64,000 bases of DNA from assembly GCA_032164245.1 (NCBI GenBank), contig JAVMKO010000005.1, positions 45,462,193 through 45,526,192 of the forward strand. Reading direction: 5' to 3'. A program made the translations under genes and the position numbers. The stretch's first letter is position 1; each line of letters starts with the position of its first letter. The notes beneath the pieces were generated by a model. It was given only the letters and a program-made list of their open reading frames with translations, did no database searches and was not told the DNA's origin. The stretch comes from Sternotherus odoratus (Eukaryota > Chordata > Testudines > Kinosternidae). Of this stretch, positions 19,762-31,152 are shown in pieces.

Positions 19762-20282
19762 GTATGTACAAAAGGAAGAGGTGGGGCAAAGTGTTTAGTA
19801 GCTAGAGGCACAGAGAGTGAAATTCACCCTCAGGTACAGAGCCTGCAGAGGCTTCTGCGCTAGATTGACGCTGAGGATACCAGTGGTGCATAGGCCTTAT
19901 GCAAACTCTCTACACAGGGCTGAATTGGAAAGTGCTTCCCATATACTTAGGCTTATTACAGTAGTGCCTAGGAAATGGCTACGGTCAGAGCCCATTGTAC
20001 AGAGTAGTAGAGAGTTCCTGCCCCAAAACCGTAGGGCATTGCAGTGCTGCCATTTTTAATTGTTTTTTGTTTTTAATGTTGTGGTTTAAGTTTTGTTAGC
20101 AGGGGATTTGCTAAACAGAAAGACACAGGAATGGAGAGAGGACATAGATGGGGAGGAAAGGATGAAGGGCAGCTGGAGTGAGCCCGAGGAGGAGAGACAG
20201 TGAAGGATGGGGTGAAAAGGACTTGGAGCATCATTCGTGTCAGTTTCCCTAGGTCCCTGCAGGAGAACCTGCTGAGGCTGCT
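19762..20282. other. Intron, weak repeat traces
   Basis: Around 19940-20040 a tract like TACAGTAGTGCCTAGG then TTGTACAGAG and CTGCCCCAAA resembles an old L3/MIR-like repeat. Otherwise nothing. Confidence 0.35.
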
Positions 20283-21845
20283 TAGAATCATAGAATATCA
20301 GGGTAGGAAAGGACCTCATGAGGTCAGGAACTACTAAATCATCCCAGCCAGGGCTTTGTCAAGCCTGACCTTAAAAGCGTCTAAGGAAGGAAATTCCACC
20401 ACGTCCCTCGGTAACCCATTCCAGTGCTTTACCACCCTCCTAGTGAAAAAGTTTTCCCTAATATCCAACCTAAACCACCTCCGCTGCAACTTGAGACCAT
20501 TACTCCTTGTTCTTTCAGCTGCTACCACTGAGAACAGTCTAGAATATCCATCCTCTTTGGTATGCCCTTTCAGGTAGTTGAAAGTAGCGATCTCATCCCC
20601 CCCACATTCTTCTCTTCTGCAGACTAAACAATCCCAGTTCCCTCAGCTTCTCTTCATAAGTCATGTGCTCCAGCCCTTAATTTTTTTTGTTGCCCTCCAC
20701 TGGACTCTTTCCAATTTATCCACATTCTTCTTGTAGTGTGTTGCACAAAACTGGACACAATACTCCAGATGAGGCCTCACCAATGCTAAATAGAGGGGAA
20801 TGATCACTTCCCTCGATCTGCTGGCAATGCCCCTACTTATATAGCCCCAAATGCCGTTAGCCATCTTGTCAACAAGGGCACACTGTTTATCCAGCTTTTC
20901 GTCCACTATAACCTCTAGGTCCTTGTAAGAGTGTCTATCCCCTCTCTCTGGACTTTAGGGTACAGAGGAGGGACTCTTCTATGGTCCCTTAACTATAAAC
21001 TGGTTCCCCAGCCTAAGTTAAGGCTTTTCACCCCCAAAACCCCCACTTTACCAGTAGGGAAATGGGGACCCAGCTGCCACCACTCAGTAATTACCCCAAG
21101 ACTATGGGGTAGGGAACCTTGACTCCCCCCGAGAGTAACCCTCCCAAACCCTCCCGTTCTGTCTGGGAGAAAAAAAACACACAGAGACTTAACTCCAGCA
21201 TCCCTTCCCCCTCCCCTTCCAACCTGAAGCAGAGAGAGAGAGATTCCAACACAGCCCTCCCTAACCATGGGCTGCCCCATCCAAAGCTAGGATTCCTTTA
21301 TGAGAATAACCAAACACTTTTTATAACTAAAAAGTTTTAATAAAGAAAAGAGAACAACTTACAGCTAATACACTTTACAGATATAAGGCATCCTTCCCCC
21401 TCCCTCCAGATTTCTCCCCCCAAGAGGGAAAGTGACACCTTAGACCAGGCACAAGCTTATGAAAATTAATGTTACTTACAATTTAGCTACTTATGAATAT
21501 AGGAAGGAAAAAATAGAAGAGTTGCTCCCCATAGCTAGAGAACGAAGAAAAAAAAAAAGGTCTGGCCCCAAGCTGGGACGGAGGGAAATTGAACTAACCC
21601 TCCCTCCCCCCTCTCAGGGACCGGGAGCTCTTACGTCACCCCCTCTCAGGTAACATTAACCCTACAAAGGCAAAACAACACTCCACACTTATGACAGTCC
21701 TTTTCTGCAGAACTGCTTCTTAGCCATTCGGTCCCTAGTCTGTAGCAGTGCGTGGGATTCTTCCGACCTAAGTGCAGGACTCTGCACTTGTCCTTGTTAA
21801 ACCTCATCAGATTTCTTTTGGCCCAATCCTCACCAAAGGCTCTTA
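20283..21845 (-). mobile_element. CR1 LINE, minus strand, split by a solo LTR
   Basis: The minus strand codes for the RT C-terminal region: a tract like [18 protein letters not shown], and nearer the 3' end [20 protein letters not shown] (20334-20528). The antisense text continues at 21702-21845 (TTGGCCCAATCC region) after the LTR at 20924-21696. The copy is truncated at both ends and carries some substitutions. Confidence 0.88.
20924..21696. repeat. Solo LTR in CR1 (773 bp)
   Basis: Starts TGTAAGAGTGTC and ends CTTATGACA (TG..CA). It is flanked by a perfect 5 bp duplication GTCCT (20919-20923 and 21697-21701). The CR1 sequence resumes directly after it. A poly-A signal (TAATAAAG near 21340) suggests the LTR is on the + strand. 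The family is unknown. The 5 bp duplication fits gypsy or some ERV groups. Confidence 0.88.
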
Positions 21846-21849
21846 CATA

Positions 21850-23036
21850 AATTAAGTTGCCATGGGATAAGAGGGAAGATCCTTTCATGGATTGAGAACT
21901 GGTTAAAAGACATGGAACAACGGGTAGGAATAAATGGTAAATTTTCAGAATGGAGAGGAGTAACTAGTGGTGTTTCCCAAGGGTCAGTCCTAAGGCCAAT
22001 CCTATTCAATTTATTCATAAATGATTTGGAGAAAGGTAAATAGTGAGGTGGCAAAATTTATTGATGATTTTAAATGGCTCAAGATAGTTAAAACCAAACA
22101 GACTGTGAAGAAATTCAAAAATATTGCACAAAAATAAGAGATTGGGCAACAAAATGGCAAATGAAATTTAATGTAGATAAATGTATTGTAATGCACATTG
22201 GAAAAAAATAACCCCAACTGTACATACAATATGATGGGGGCTAATTAAGCTACAACTAATCAGGAAAAAGACCTTGGAGTCATGGTGAATAGTTCTCTGA
22301 AGATGTCGATGCAGTATGCAGCAGCAGTCAAAAAAGGCAAACAGGAATCATTGAAAAAGGGATAGTCTCTGTTTTATTCTCTATCTTATTGCCCTTATAT
22401 AAATCCATGGTGCGCCCACATCCTGAATACTGCATACAGATGTGGTCTCATCTCATAAAGGATATACCGGCATTAGAAAAGGTTCAGAGAATGACAACAT
22501 AAATGATTAGGAGTTTGGAACAGGTCCCATATGAGGAGAGATTAAAGAGGCTAGAACTTTTCATCTTGGAAAAGAGGAGACTAGGAGGGGAATATGATAG
22601 AGGTATATAAAATTATGTGGTGTGGAGAAAGTGAATAAGAAAAAGTTATTTAATTGTTCCCATAATATAAGAATTAGGGGCCACCAAATGAAATTAATGG
22701 GCAGCAGGTTTAAAACAAATAAAAGGAGGTTCTTCACACAGCACAGTCAACCTGTGGAACTCCTTGCCAGAGGAGGCTGTGAAGGCTAGGACTATAACAG
22801 GGTTTAAAAGAGAACTGGATAAATTCATGGAGATTAAGTCCATTAATGGCTATAACCCAGGGTGGGCAAGGAATGGTGTCCCTAGCCACTGTTTGTCAGA
22901 GGGGGATGATGAATGGCAGGACAGAGATCATTACCTCACTCCGGGGCACCTGGCATTGGCTACTGTTGGTAGACAGGATACTGGGGCATATGACTTTTGG
23001 TTTGATCCAGTGCGGCTGTTGTTATGTTCTTAAATA
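21850..23036 (+). mobile_element. CR1 LINE 3' half, plus strand
   Basis: The translation gives pieces such as [20 protein letters not shown] (RT) and WATKWQMKFNVDKCIVMHIG, broken by stops. The 3' end near 22850-23036 has the typical GGCTATAACCCAGGGTGGG, CCTGGCATTGGC and GACAGGATACTGGGGC tracts and a TTATGTTCTTAA tail. It lies head-to-head with the minus-strand CR1 that ends near 21845. Confidence 0.85.
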
Positions 23037-23550
23037 AATTTCAATAGTTCATGGATTAGGGGCCTAATTTTATGCAGTTTCAGGGGCTTCTGTTAATCTT
23101 TCCATCTACCGAATGGGACTCAGTGCTCAGACTAGAAAATACCATCAGAGAAGCTTAGTTTTGCAGTTCTCAAACTGTAGATTTGTCTCTCCAGAGATAA
23201 CATGCTTGTTAGCAGAAATGTTCTTAAATAAATAATATATAGAAGTGAGAAATAACAAACCTCAAAGCTACTGTCCCTCTGCAAATTTGTATATACATAG
23301 TCAATACCTTCCCTCTCCCTAAAAGTGCAAAGCTTTTAAAAAAGTTCAATGAGTAGAAGATTGTTGGGGGCGGAATAGATCTGGACAAGGAGAAGAAGTC
23401 TGGAGATGCATGTGAGAACGGAGGGACAGGTAGTAGAAAGAAAAATGAAGCTGTTTGAGCAGCATTTTCCAGAAGTCTTGATGTATTTCTAAGTGTAGCT
23501 TTTATTTGAGATCTACCATACCATTCTCTCACTAGAAGAGAGAACCTATA
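23037..23550. other. Intron, nothing recognised
   Basis: AT-rich sequence, no repeat identified. The 5' end of the following hAT element may lie here, but I could not see its inverted repeat. Confidence 0.4.
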
Positions 23551-23847
23551 ATGACAGCAGGCCGTAAAAGAGACCCAGTTTGGGAATATTTTAATGAAGT
23601 TACTCTATCTGTGGATAAGACTAGCATGCATTGGAAATGCAAACAGTGCAACAAAGAAATGCAAGGACTGCTTGCCTGAATGAAACATCATCATGAGAAG
23701 TGCTCCTTCTCAGGAGGAAGCTGTGTTGAAGATGATGAAAGGAACATGTCTGAACATGCAGGATCTTCAGGTTGGTAAACTTTTATTTCATACTTTTTTA
23801 AGGACTACCTATCTTCCTTCTGGACTATTCTTAAATTCTCTATGGTA

Positions 23848-24189
23848 CAGTAGAACCTCCATTTAACGGACTAATTCAGGCGAGGGGGTGTCCGTTAAAT
23901 CAAAAAGTCCATTATTTAATAATAATTAAAAAAATGAGCTGTCGGAGCAGCAGCCCACCCTCCACAGGGTCGGGGCGGCAGTTCCGCAGCCCGCCCGCTG
24001 CCGGGACCCGGGCACCGGCTGCCGGGAGCTGTCAGCCAGCCCGCCCGGGCACTGGCTGCCGGGAGCCGGGTGGCAGCCGGCAGCCAACCCGCCAGAAATG
24101 GATCAGGAATGCATCAGACTTGCTCAGAAATTTTGTCCGTTGCATCCGAAGTCCGTTAAATCGAGGTCCGTTAAATCGAGGGTTTACTG
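23848..24189. mobile_element. TA-flanked MITE (pogo/Tigger-like), 342 bp
   Basis: The ends CAGTAGAACCTCCATTTAAC and the reverse complement of TTAAATCGAGGGTTTACTG are flanked by TA. The internal text with repeated TCCGTTAAATC is shared with the element at 38568-39517, so both are one family. It lies in the intron-like gap of the hAT gene. Confidence 0.85.
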
Positions 24190-24870
24190 TACTATCATTT
24201 TAGATGCAGTTGTGATAAAAAATAAATAGCTGAAATAGGCAGATCTTTTTTTATAATTTCACCTTGAAAGTATTACTGAATGTCAGTGAGTGCAATGAGT
24301 AATACTAAATGACCAGTATGGAAATAATAATTGAATAACTGCATTGACTTATTTTGTTTAGGAGAATCCATCATCAACATACAGGATTCTGAAGACCATC
24401 CACTTTCAAGATCACCATCATTTTCTATAGTTTCAGAGTTATCTGCCAATGATAATGTTTCAGTTACACCATGTTTATCACATAGCCACAATAGCAAAAA
24501 AAATCGCCATCATCCAGAAACAACCATAGATAAGATTACAAAAAGAGGTAATTGATTAAAAGAATGCCCAGTTTGTTTATGCAACAAACTCTCCTTTCCG
24601 TCTGAGAACCCACACTTCATTAATATGGTTCAGTCATTAAGACCAGGATACAGTCCACCCAACAGAGAAGATGTCATAGGCAAATTTCTGGATGAAGTGT
24701 ATGAAAGAGAAACTGAGCAGTGTGAAAGAGGTCTAGATGGTGAAATTGTTAACCTGAGTCTCAATGGGTGGATCAATGTCCACAATGATCCTGTTGTATG
24801 TTCTTGTGTGACAACAGAAGAAGGACTTACAGAAACAATTGATACATCAGGAAATGCACACACAGCAGAA

Positions 24871-24910
24871 TTGCAGAAGTGACAAGTCCTGTGGCACCTT
24901 AAAGACTAAT
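24871..24910 (-). repeat. 40 bp piece of dispersed repeat with 9 bp duplication
   Basis: ACAGCAGAA occurs at 24862-24870 and again at 24911-24919, around an insert containing TGTGGCACCTTAAAGACTAA. This is the antisense of the repeat seen at 10810-10895. The duplication length fits retroposition of a strongly truncated copy. Confidence 0.75.
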
Positions 24911-25974
24911 ACAGCAGAATATTTACAAGAACTAGCAGTAAAAGTTATAACAAACTGGAAAAAAAAAATCAAATGTCTAGTATGCAGCTTGGTCACAGAC
25001 AATGCAGCAAATGTATCCAAGATAAGAAATTTAGAAGAGTGTCCCAAGCTGATAACATACGGTTGCAGTGCTCATTTGACGCACCTTCTAGCCAAAGACT
25101 TCAGTGTTCCAGAAATAAAGGCTAATGTTGTTGAAATAGTAAAATACTTTCATAACAACCACTTTGCAGCAACTGCTCTGAAAAAAGTGGGAGGAGCCAA
25201 GCTAACTCTCCCACAAGACATGCGATGGAATTCAGTAGTGTACGGTTTTGAGCACTATATCAAGAACTGACCTAATCTGATGACAGTTTGTGAACAAAAT
25301 CATGAAAAAATAGATGACACGGTCACAGCCCAAGTTCTCAACACTAGGTTTAAGTGAAATGTTGAGCACATGCTGTGTACCCTGAAGCCTATTCTTGTAG
25401 TTTTGAACAAAATGCAGAGAAATAGCTGTTTTATAGCTGATGCTGTTGAAATTTGGGAGGAACTGAGTGAGATCTTAAAAAGAGAAATATGCAATGACAG
25501 AGTTAAATTACAAGCATAAAAAAACCCGAATGGAACAAGCTCTATCTCGAGCTCATTTTCTTGCATATATTCTCAATACTTAGTACAAGGGTCAAACCTT
25601 GACTGCTGAAGAAGAGGAGATGGCTATGACATGGACATCCAGCAAACATCCCTCCATAATGCCAACTATAATAAACTTCAGAGCTTAGAGTGAACCATTC
25701 AAGAAATATATGTTTGCTGATGATGTTTTAAAGAAAGTCACATCAGTCAGTGAACTGGCGGAAGTCACTTAGGCATTTGGATTCAGAGACTGTTGAAGTG
25801 ATAATCTCACTTTTAACAGCAGTAGCTTCTTCTGCTGGTGTAGACAGAATATTTTCTTCCTTTGGACTAATTCATGCCAAATTGAGAAATCGTTTGGGAC
25901 TTGAAAAAGCAGGACAGCTTTTTTTTCTTTTCCAGATTATGAACAAAGAGGAAAATGAAGGTGAAGATGACTGA

Positions 25975-26535
25975 GTTGGCTGCAGAAGGCAATATTTTAA
26001 GTTTCTCATGTTGACCTGGCTGACAGGCGATTTAATTTTGGGGTGTTGTTTTTTTTTTTTTTAATATTTCATTTCACTATTTTAGTTAAAAACAATTTTA
26101 ACAAAAACAAACCTCATTTTATAAAACTTGACTGGTTAGCTACATTCAAAAAATGATATGCTTGTTTTGTTAAAATATTCTATGTTTGTTTTTGAAGAAA
26201 AAAATCCAGAATACATAGTGTTGTGATAGTTAAATAAAACAGTTTAAATGTCTGTCTCGTGATGTTCTCCTCCTAATACAGCATGAAAAGAAAATCCTCC
26301 AAATATTAATGATTAACGTGTTGAATTGGAGATAGTTCACCTCTCAATGACTTCATAAATATCTGCTTCAATTACCTTTGGTAAATGAAATAACCAAACA
26401 ATCATTCATTTTCTGATATAGCAGTAAAACTAATCTGAAAGGTTTTCAAAATAAATCACTTTAAAATGTATAGTGTGTACCTTCTAAAAATGAAACTCCC
26501 ATCTATCTCTGAGTTGTGAAGAATATGTATTTAGG
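25975..26535. other. AT-rich intron, nothing recognised
   Basis: The 3' part of the hAT element probably continues for some distance, but its end is not clear. Confidence 0.4.
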
Positions 26536-26726
26536 TTCTTCTTTGAGTGATTGCTCATATGCATTCCAGTTAGGTGTGCACGCGCCGCGGGCACAGTTGT
26601 CGGAAGATTTTTCCCCCAGCAACAGGCTGGGTCGAGCAGGGAGCCCCCTGGAGTGGCGCCCTCATGGCGCCGTATAAGTACCTCTGCGACCCAGCCCTCA
26701 CCTCAGTTCCTTCTTACCGCCCGTGT
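26536..26726 (+). repeat. Left inverted terminal repeat, DIRS copy A
   Basis: From TTCTTCTTTGAGTGATTGCT, through GTGTGCACGCGCCGCGGGCA, to CTCAGTTCCTTCTTACC. Its inner part is the inverse of 32345-32500. The first 40 bases are instead the inverse of 32217-32255, the left half of the internal complementary region. Confidence 0.88.
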
Positions 26727-26884
26727 AGGTTGTTGGAACTTTGGAGCTCTGCCTTAGCGATCTCCATTTCTCCTAGCATATTACTGTAGATTAGTTGTTA
26801 ATTGTTCTCTTTTGTAGTTAATTGTTGTACTTAGTATAGTTGTTAAGGGCAGGGAGGTCTCCTCCCCTGCCCGCCCGGGGCTCT

Positions 26885-29224
26885 ATGCCTCCTAAGACTC
26901 CGGGATTTAAATCCTGTGCGAAGTGTGGGAAGCCTATGCCTGTTGGCGACCCACATGCAAACTGCCTTAAGTGCCTCGGGGAGTCTCATCTGGTAGAGAA
27001 GTGCAAAATTTGCAGGACTTTAAAACCTCGTACCAGAAAAGACAGAGAATCTCGCCTCCGACAACTCCTGATGGAAGCAGCTCTCGCTCCGGCACCGGAC
27101 CCTGGTGAGGCACCGGGACCCGCTCCAAAGGCGGCGCCCGCCAAACTGTCGAAGCCTCGGCACCGGTCGCACTCCCCGGCCCGCAGAGAGAGGTCCGAGA
27201 CGGCTGTCGCGGCACTGACTCTGCCGCCCATAGAACAGCGTCCCATGAGGGAGCGTTCAGGGCAACAGCCACTGGCACCATTGACTCCGGCACCGTCTCA
27301 GGCCCCATTGAGTTCGGTGCGGGTAAGCTCGCCCTTTCGGGTGCCGGCGCAGCAGCAGCTCCTGCCTTGCACACCGGAGACTTTTGCTGCTGCTAGGGAG
27401 TTGATCACGTTGACAGCCACCCCTGTGACTCTGAGACCGGTTCAATCTAGGGGCAAGCTGCCCATGATTGCGCCTGCGGTTCCCTCCGGGAGACCTTCGG
27501 AGTCCCGGCACTGGTCGATCTCGCGGCGCCGATCGCACTCCCGGCACCGGTCTGCATCCCGGCGCCGGTCGCAGTCTCGGCACCGCTCAGCGTCGAGACC
27601 TCGCTCCAGGTCTCCTCGCTGTAGATCCCGGCACCTCTCCCAGTCTCACCGGTCAGAGTCTCGGTGCCGATAGGGGTCCCGGCACCATTCTCCATCAAGG
27701 CGCCGCTCTCCATCCCGGCGCCGCTCTCCGTCCCGGCGCCGAGTATCATCCCGGCACCGGTCATCATCTCAGCACCGATCGCCATCGAGGAGGCGGTCTC
27801 CCTACCAACACCGGTCATCACCCCGGCACCGGTCTCCGAGCCGGCACCGTGCTCCATCCCGGTACCGATTTCCATCTCTGTACCGTTCGAGGAGCCAGCA
27901 CCGCTCCCGCTCAGGACGTAGAGAACCTGCCTGGTCCCGATTCCGGCACGGTTCTCCGTCCGTCGCACAGCGGTTTGTGAGCTCAGCGGCCCCCTGGCCC
28001 TCCCCATCGGCCTCTGCCTCACCGCGCTCAATACAGGGGCAGCAGGTCGCAGCACCGTCGAGCTGGCCCACCTGGGCACCTTGGGCATACCGACAGACCC
28101 AGGGAGCCCAGTCTGCTGTGGCCACATCGGAGCCCGGGGTCCGACAGGCGCCGTTCGGGGGAGCAGACGATGTAGTTGCGGGTCCGTCCTCAGCTACACT
28201 TCCCCACCAGGACGTGCCCCCATGCCCGGCGGAGCCAGAACCTTACTCCTCCTCGTCTCCGGACGAGGCGGTGGCGGGCACGTCATCCTCAAGTCCACCG
28301 CCTGTGGACTTGTCCGCCCACCAGGCCCTGTTGAAAGCAGTGGCCAAGGGCATGAACCGCCCGATGGAGGAAGTTGTTGCTTTCGACGATCCGGTTGCCA
28401 GCATCCCGTCAAAGGGCGGACCAGCCAGGGTGGCTTTGCCTTTCATCAATACAATCAAAAGGTCTATGGCCACCATATAGCAGACTCTGGCCTACATCCC
28501 ACCGACAGCGAAAGGGGTAGAGAGGAGGTACGTTGTTCCTGCCAAGGACTATGAGTACCTGTATGTCCACCCTCCTCCTTCCTCCCTAGTGGTAGACTCT
28601 GTGAACAATAAGGAGCGCCACGGGCAGCAGGCCTCAGCCCCCAAGGCAAAGGAGGCCAGGAAGCTGGACCTTTTGGGGAGGAAGGTATACTCTGCGGGTG
28701 GGCTACAGCTCAGGGTGGCCAACCAGCAGGCCCTCCTGAGCAGACATGCCTATGACACCCTGGACTCACTGGGCAAGTTCGAGGGTGTTGTTGCCCCGGA
28801 GGCCAAGCAGGAGTTTAAGGCCTTTGTCCAGCAGGGCAAGGACATGGCCAGAATCTCCCTGCAGGCAGCCCTAGACTCTGCCGACTCCGTGGCCAGAACG
28901 GTCGCGTCGGGGGTCACTCTGAGGCGCAGTGCGTGGCTGCAATCCTCGAACCTTCCATCTGAGATGCAGCAAACTATACAGGACCTTCCCTTTGAAGGTG
29001 TGGGACTCTTCTCGGAGACCACAGATGCACGCCTGCAGACATTTAAAGACAAAAGAGTGACCCTCAAAACTCTGGGGATGCACACACCAGTGACCCAGAG
29101 ACGGCCCTTCCAACCACCAAGGAGGCGATTTTATCCCCCTCCTTGCCCGTCCCAGGACTCCTTCCAACGGAGGGGGCGTGGCAACCGCCGTCGCTCCGCG
29201 CCACGGCAGGGGGGCAAACAGTAG
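26885..29224 (+). pseudogene. gag: DIRS gag, copy A, with two in-frame stops
   Basis: One frame runs from ATG 26885 to TAG 29224 (about 780 codons), interrupted by TAG at 27671 and TAG at 28478. The N-terminus has paired cysteines (CAKCGKPM, CLKCLG, CKIC), a likely zinc-binding region. Then come Pro/Ala-rich stretches and a long Arg/Ser region (about 27500-27970) rich in SRHRS-type repeats. The C-terminal third (28500-29224) has LDLLGRKVYSAGGLQLRVAN and TLRRSAWLQSSNLP, which are conserved with copy B. The other long frames in this part, on both strands, are shadows. Confidence 0.85.
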
Positions 29225-31152
29225 CCCCCTAAACCATCTCAGGGGCCTAAGCCCAACTTTTGAAGGTGCGCCCGGGGGCAGAGCACCAGTCGAACACCTG
29301 GATCCTCCCTTCTGCGATTGTCTGTCCCACTTCCTCCGTGCCTGGTCAGACATCACATCGGACCAGTGGGTCCTCCGCACGGTGGAGCTGGGATACTTGC
29401 TCCAGTTGGCCACCCGCCCTCCCTCCTACCCTCTCTCCCCATCCCTCTTCAGGGACCCCTCTCACGAGCAACTCCTCGTACAGGAGGTGAGGCGCTCCTC
29501 TCACTGGGAGCCATTGAGCCCGTCCCAGAGGAGTTCAAGGGGAAAGGGTTCTACTCCCACTACTTCCTTATTCCCAAGGCGAAAGGGGGCCTACGGCCCA
29601 TCCTGGACCTGCGCGGACTCAACGCCCACATGGCCAAATTCAAGTTCCACATGGTCTCCTTGGGCACTCATTCCCTCTCTGGATCCAGGAGACTGGTTCG
29701 CTGCCCTCGATATGAAGGACGCATATTTTCATATCACTATAAAGCCCTCCCACAGACGTTACCTCCATTTCCTTGTGGCAGGGGAACATTACCAGTTTGC
29801 TGTCCTACCCTTCGGCCTGTCCACCGCACCCAGCGTCTTTACCAAGTGCATGGCGGTGGTAGCAGTGTTCTTACACCGCCGCAGGGTACATCTCTACCCG
29901 TACCAGGACGACTGGCTGATACGGGGCACCTCCAGGGACCAAGTGTGCACGCATGTGCAGCTTGTCATCAGCACATTCGACCGCTTGGGGATCCTCCTCA
30001 ACGAGGGGAAGTCTACCCTGGAACCGACTCAGAGGATCGAGTTCATAGGGGCCCTCCTGGACTCTACCGTAGCAAGGGCATCCCTCCCACAGCCTCGCTT
30101 TCTAGCCATTCAGTCAGCGATCCATGGCTTGTGATCCTTTCCTATGGCAACGGCTCGGGTGTTCCTCAGCCTACTGGGTCACATGGCGGCATGCATGCAT
30201 GTCACCCAGTACGCCAGGTTGCGGCTACGCCCGCTCCAGTCCTGGCTGGCGTTGGTCTACAGGCCGAACGTGGACAGCATCAACGCCCTTCTCACCATCC
30301 CAAGAGCTACCCTCAACGCTCTGGCCTGGTGGGAAAATCAGGACATTGTCTGCCAGGGCGTTCCCTTCCTTCCGCCCAGCCCCTCCATGTCCCTAGTGAC
30401 GGACGCTTCATCTTGGGTTGGGGAGCCCACCTCGGCGAACTCAGAACTCAGGGCCGCTGGTCGGAGGCCGATCTCCGCCTCCACATCAATGTCAGGGAGC
30501 TGAGAGCCGTTCGACTAGCGTGCCAGGCTTTCCGGAGCACGCTAGCAGGTCACTGTGTAGCAGTGCTAACAGACAACACCACAGCCCAGTTTTATATCAA
30601 CAAACAGGGCGGAGCGCGCTCGAACCCCCTTTTGCCAGGAAGCGGTTCTCCTTTGGGAGTTTTGCATAGCCCACTCCATTCACCCAGTGGCCTCTTTCCT
30701 CCCGGGAGCCCAGAACATGCTAGTGGACCACCTCAGCAGATCGTTCCTGTCGCATCCGTCCGATCTTCCTACGGTGGGGGTTTCCCCAGATCAACCTCTT
30801 TGCCACTCGGCAGAACAGGAAGTGCCTCCAGTTCTGCTCCTTCCATGGCAGCTCCCGGGGCTCCCTCACAGACGCTTTTCTCCTTCCTTGGACGGGCCAC
30901 CTGCTCTACGCGTTCCCTCCGATCCCGCTCCTTCACAAGGTGATCCTCAAGATCAAACAGGACAAGGCACGTGTGATCCTCGTAGCCCCGGCCTGGTCCA
31001 GGCAATGCTGGTATGCATCCCTCCTCCAGCTGTCCAGGGCCCCTCCCATCAGCCTCCTGCTGTGGCCAGACCTGATCTCTCAGGATCACGGTCGCTTACT
31101 CCACCCGGACCTGCAGTCCCTGCACCTCACAGCGTGGCTCCTGCATGGCTAA
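29178..31152 (+). pseudogene. pol: DIRS reverse transcriptase and RNase H, copy A, frameshifted
   Basis: The similarity jumps between frames. It starts in the frame of 29178, moves to the frame of 29318 for GKGFYSHYFLIPKAKGGLRP (about 29540-29600), and returns for ALDMKDAYFHITIK, LPFGLSTAPSVFTK and the catalytic YQDD at 29901-29912. A TGA occurs at 30132. RNase H text (LVTDASSWVGWGAH, INVRELRAVRLACQAF, AVLTDNTTAQFYINKQGG) again changes frame near 30417. The tail (about 30760-31152) overlaps the recombinase gene in another frame. It is not expressible as one protein. Confidence 0.85.

Larger units (their letters stand above)
23551..25974 (+). pseudogene. Decayed hAT transposase gene (BED-finger type)
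   Basis: An N-terminal exon (ATG 23551) encodes a BED zinc finger: VWEYFNEVTL, CKQC and MKHHHEKC. An intron-like gap (GT near 23773 to AG at 24361) holds a MITE. The body follows with the tracts ECPVCLCNKL, ITYGCSAHLTHLLAKDFSVP and MRWNSVVYGFEHY, and the C-terminal hAT dimerisation part AVASSAGVDRIFSSFGLIHA then LRNRLGLEKAGQLFFLFQIM (25807-25950). Many stops and frame changes break it, so it is inactive. A 40 bp insertion at 24871-24910 is flanked by a 9 bp duplication. Confidence 0.85.

Noticed and set aside
27447..28127. Minus-strand frame of 226 codons
   Set aside because: Antisense shadow of the Arg/Ser-rich gag region of DIRS copy A.
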